From Bacteroidales bacterium (GTDB taxonomy: Bacteria > Bacteroidota > Bacteroidia > Bacteroidales > SM23-62), in the NCBI GenBank assembly GCA_016783865.1, contig JADHVS010000255.1:1-6077 (forward strand): a stretch of DNA of 6,077 nucleotides, given 5' to 3'. Shown one piece after another: positions 4,016 to 6,077 of the stretch. Both the position numbers and the translations under genes were made by a program. The notes beneath the pieces were generated by a model that searched no databases, was not told the DNA's origin, and worked only from the letters and a program-made list of their open reading frames with translations. Every line of letters begins with the position of its first letter. The first letter of the stretch is position 1.

Positions 4016-6077
4016 ATGACAAAATTGATTTCCATATTATCTCTTTTGTGCATCCTGTCTATGAAGGTGCCTGCAACTTTTGCTCAAGACAGTAATAAGT
4101 ATTTTACTTTCAGGGTCGTTGATCAGAAAACAGGTCGGGGCGTTCCTTTGGTTGAGATGAAAACAACCAGTTCAATCCGCTATTATACAGATAACAATGG
4201 GATCATAGCCTTTTTTGAACCAGGCTTAATGGATCGGGAAGTTTATTTTTCTATTACTAGTCCAGGTTATGAATATCCTCGGGACTTCTTTGGCAACCCT
4301 GGAAGAGCATTCAAAGTGACAAAAGGAGACAGTGTAATAATAAATATTAAGCGCATAAATGTTGCTGAGCGATTCTATCGTTTTACTGGTGAAGGCCTAT
4401 ATCACCATAGTATGCTAGTGGGACATCCTATTCCAGTTAAACGAGCGGCTTTAAATGCTCAGGTTACAGGCCTGGATGCTTCTATGGCCTTACCTTATAA
4501 AGGCAAGATTTTCTGGACTTGGGGAGATACCGAAAAACTATCAAGTTCCATTGGTCATTTTGCCGTTTCCGGAGCAACATCAGAATTTCCAAACGAAGGA
4601 GGACTTGATCCGGATATTGGAATTGATCTGACATTTTTTGTAGATGAGACAGGATTCAGTAAACAAATGTGTCCTTTTCCGGGACTACTTTCAGTTTGGC
4701 CTCACTGGATGGCGGTACTTAAGGATGATACAGGTAAAGAACAGCTAGTACTGCACTATGGAAGACAGAGGGGATTAGGTGTGATCTATGAAAGTGGGCT
4801 AGCCATATTCAATGATGAAAAAGGAATATTTGAACCATATTTCCGATATAGCTCTGTTTCCCCTTTCTGGCCCAAAGGACATTACCTGAAGGCAAATATT
4901 AATGGGGAAGTTTTTCATTATTTTTCTTTTAGAACACCCTATTCATTGCGTGTAATTGCAGACCTGGAGCATATTAAGGACCTTCATTCATACGAAGCAT
5001 TTACCTGTCTGAAAGAGGGCACGAGGTATACCGGACCCTCATCTGAGATTGACAGAAATGAGAAAGGAGAAATTATTTATTCCTGGAAAGCAGGAACAGA
5101 TCCGGTTGATTACGGCCGGCAAAAAGAACTTGTAGATAGTGGTGTGATTAAAGAGGAGGAAGGATGGATACACCTGTTTAATATCGATGATGGAACCAGG
5201 ATAATGTCCCATGCAGGTTCTGTCTATTGGAATGAATACCGAAAGAAGTGGGTGATGATTATGCAATCCAGGGAATTATTACCTCTCGGTGAGATTTGGT
5301 ACGCAGAAGGAGATACTCCGGTAGGACCCTGGGCATATATAAAAAAGATCGCTACCCATAATAAATACAACTTTTACAATGTGACTCAGCACCCCTTTTT
5401 CGATAAAGAGGATGGCCGTTATATTTATTTCGATGGTACCTATTCTATTTTATTATCTCAGACAGATTATCCAACACCCAGATATGATTACAATCAGATC
5501 ATGTACCGCCTTGACCTTAATGATCCCAGGCTCTACTTACCTGTTCCGGTTTACTTCGTTTCAAAGGTTGAAGGGGAACCAAACTTTCAGCTTCGGGAAG
5601 TAGTTGATTCCTTGGATACCTGGAAGAATATTGATAGAATTCCATTCTTTGGCATTCCACCGAATAGAAAAATTGACGGATTGATAGCTGTCTATCAGAA
5701 TATGGATAATGGAAAAATAAGACTCAATGTGAAGCCCTCTTTCAGAACAGGGATTTCAAATAATCCAATTTTCTATGGGCTCCCTCTTCTTGAGACACAA
5801 GAAGAAAAGCTTCTTGGTGCATGGAAATGTAAAGCCGATGATTTCCATCTTCGAATGGATATTTTGATGACTGAGAATAAGATAAATGTATCCTTTATAG
5901 AGGAGTCTCTTTTAGTTACAAAACTAGAATTTGATAACGATACGATTTTATTAAATGTCAGGGATACATTAGATAAACGTGACTACATAATAACAGCTTC
6001 TGTATTGGAAGGAAAAATGAATGGGAATGGAGTAGAGGTTGGTACAGAGGAAACCTTTCATTGGGAAGGTGAGCGTA
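4016..6077 (+). CDS. Large secreted beta-propeller-like protein (DUF4185/GH43-type), C-terminus cut by window edge
   Basis: The frame is open for 687 codons from the ATG at 4016 to the right edge with no stop. Residues 1-23 are a signal peptide (MTKLIS, hydrophobic core, TFA|QD). Residues about 30-115 look like a carboxypeptidase-regulatory or Ig-like domain (FRVVDQKTGRGVPLVEMKTT, YTDNNGIIAFFEPG, FSITSPGYEY). Residues about 125-590 read like a bladed beta-propeller of the DUF4185/GH43-related kind: FWTWGDTEKL (166-175), GHFAVSGATSEF (180-191), VWPHWMAV, LHYGRQRGLG, SHAGSVYWNEYRKKW (398 on), EIWYAEGDTPVGPW (426-439) and QHPFFDKEDGRYIYFDG (458 on). These repeated 'small-residue, aromatic, acid' blade motifs are typical of glycan-acting propellers. 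A hydrolase role is plausible, but I cannot pick out catalytic acids. From about residue 597 (LLGAWKCKADDFHLRMDI) a second beta-rich domain begins, possibly lipocalin-like, and is unfinished. A T9SS tail could lie beyond the edge. The 8-bp gap suggests it once shared a transcript with the broken gene before it. Confidence 0.88.
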   Translation, partial: MTKLISILSLLCILSMKVPATFAQDSNKYFTFRVVDQKTGRGVPLVEMKTTSSIRYYTDNNGIIAFFEPGLMDREVYFSITSPGYEYPRDFFGNPGRAFKVTKGDSVIINIKRINVAERFYRFTGEGLYHHSMLVGHPIPVKRAALNAQVTGLDASMALPYKGKIFWTWGDTEKLSSSIGHFAVSGATSEFPNEGGLDPDIGIDLTFFVDETGFSKQMCPFPGLLSVWPHWMAVLKDDTGKEQLVLHYGRQRGLGVIYESGLAIFNDEKGIFEPYFRYSSVSPFWPKGHYLKANINGEVFHYFSFRTPYSLRVIADLEHIKDLHSYEAFTCLKEGTRYTGPSSEIDRNEKGEIIYSWKAGTDPVDYGRQKELVDSGVIKEEEGWIHLFNIDDGTRIMSHAGSVYWNEYRKKWVMIMQSRELLPLGEIWYAEGDTPVGPWAYIKKIATHNKYNFYNVTQHPFFDKEDGRYIYFDGTYSILLSQTDYPTPRYDYNQIMYRLDLNDPRLYLPVPVYFVSKVEGEPNFQLREVVDSLDTWKNIDRIPFFGIPPNRKIDGLIAVYQNMDNGKIRLNVKPSFRTGISNNPIFYGLPLLETQEEKLLGAWKCKADDFHLRMDILMTENKINVSFIEESLLVTKLEFDNDTILLNVRDTLDKRDYIITASVLEGKMNGNGVEVGTEETFHWEGER

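Noticed and set aside
1..6077. CRISPR array, tRNA, rRNA, phage or defence-island genes
   Set aside because: I saw no regularly spaced repeats, no cloverleaf or rRNA-like sequence, and no defence-type motifs outside the transposase.

Overview
The window looks like part of a Bacteroidota chromosome. Three proteins point there: an outer-membrane receptor that starts with a carboxypeptidase-like regulatory domain, a secreted FISUMP-domain protein ending in a type IX secretion (T9SS) sorting domain, and a long secreted beta-propeller-type protein. The DNA is moderately AT-rich, most coding starts lack a Shine-Dalgarno sequence, and one candidate Bacteroidota -7 box (TAnnTTTG) is visible. An environmental or gut-type Bacteroidales relative is a reasonable guess, but the species cannot be read from this window.

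Layout, left to right. (1) On the minus strand, 404 down to 1 is the N-terminus of an outer-membrane TonB-receptor-like protein that runs off the left edge. (2) Bases 405-800 are a divergent intergenic region with a short 8-bp tandem repeat, a GC-richer patch of inverted repeats and a very strong ribosome binding site. (3) On the plus strand, 801-1721 encodes the FISUMP/T9SS-sorted protein; 10 bp later, 1732-2151 encodes a small exported protein of unknown function. (4) An insertion sequence of about 1.5 kb (best estimate 2197-3715) carries a 450-aa DDE transposase of the ISNCY/IS5-like type. (5) Just right of the IS, 3734-4007 holds two out-of-register pieces of what looks like a broken small membrane protein gene. 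(6) From 4016 to the right edge runs an unfinished gene for a secreted protein of at least 687 aa. It has an N-terminal regulatory/Ig-like domain, a central region resembling DUF4185/GH43-type beta-propellers, and a C-terminal beta-rich domain.

The genes do not form an obvious single pathway. The common theme is export: four of the five non-mobile loci encode proteins with signal peptides or outer-membrane features, and the fifth is a membrane-protein remnant. The IS sits in a damaged stretch between the small exported protein and the broken membrane protein gene, so the region has been remodelled. I found no CRISPR array, tRNA, rRNA or convincing new defence system. The most distinctive items are the long propeller protein, the pseudogene beside the IS, and the open reading frame that continues past the stop of the small exported protein.
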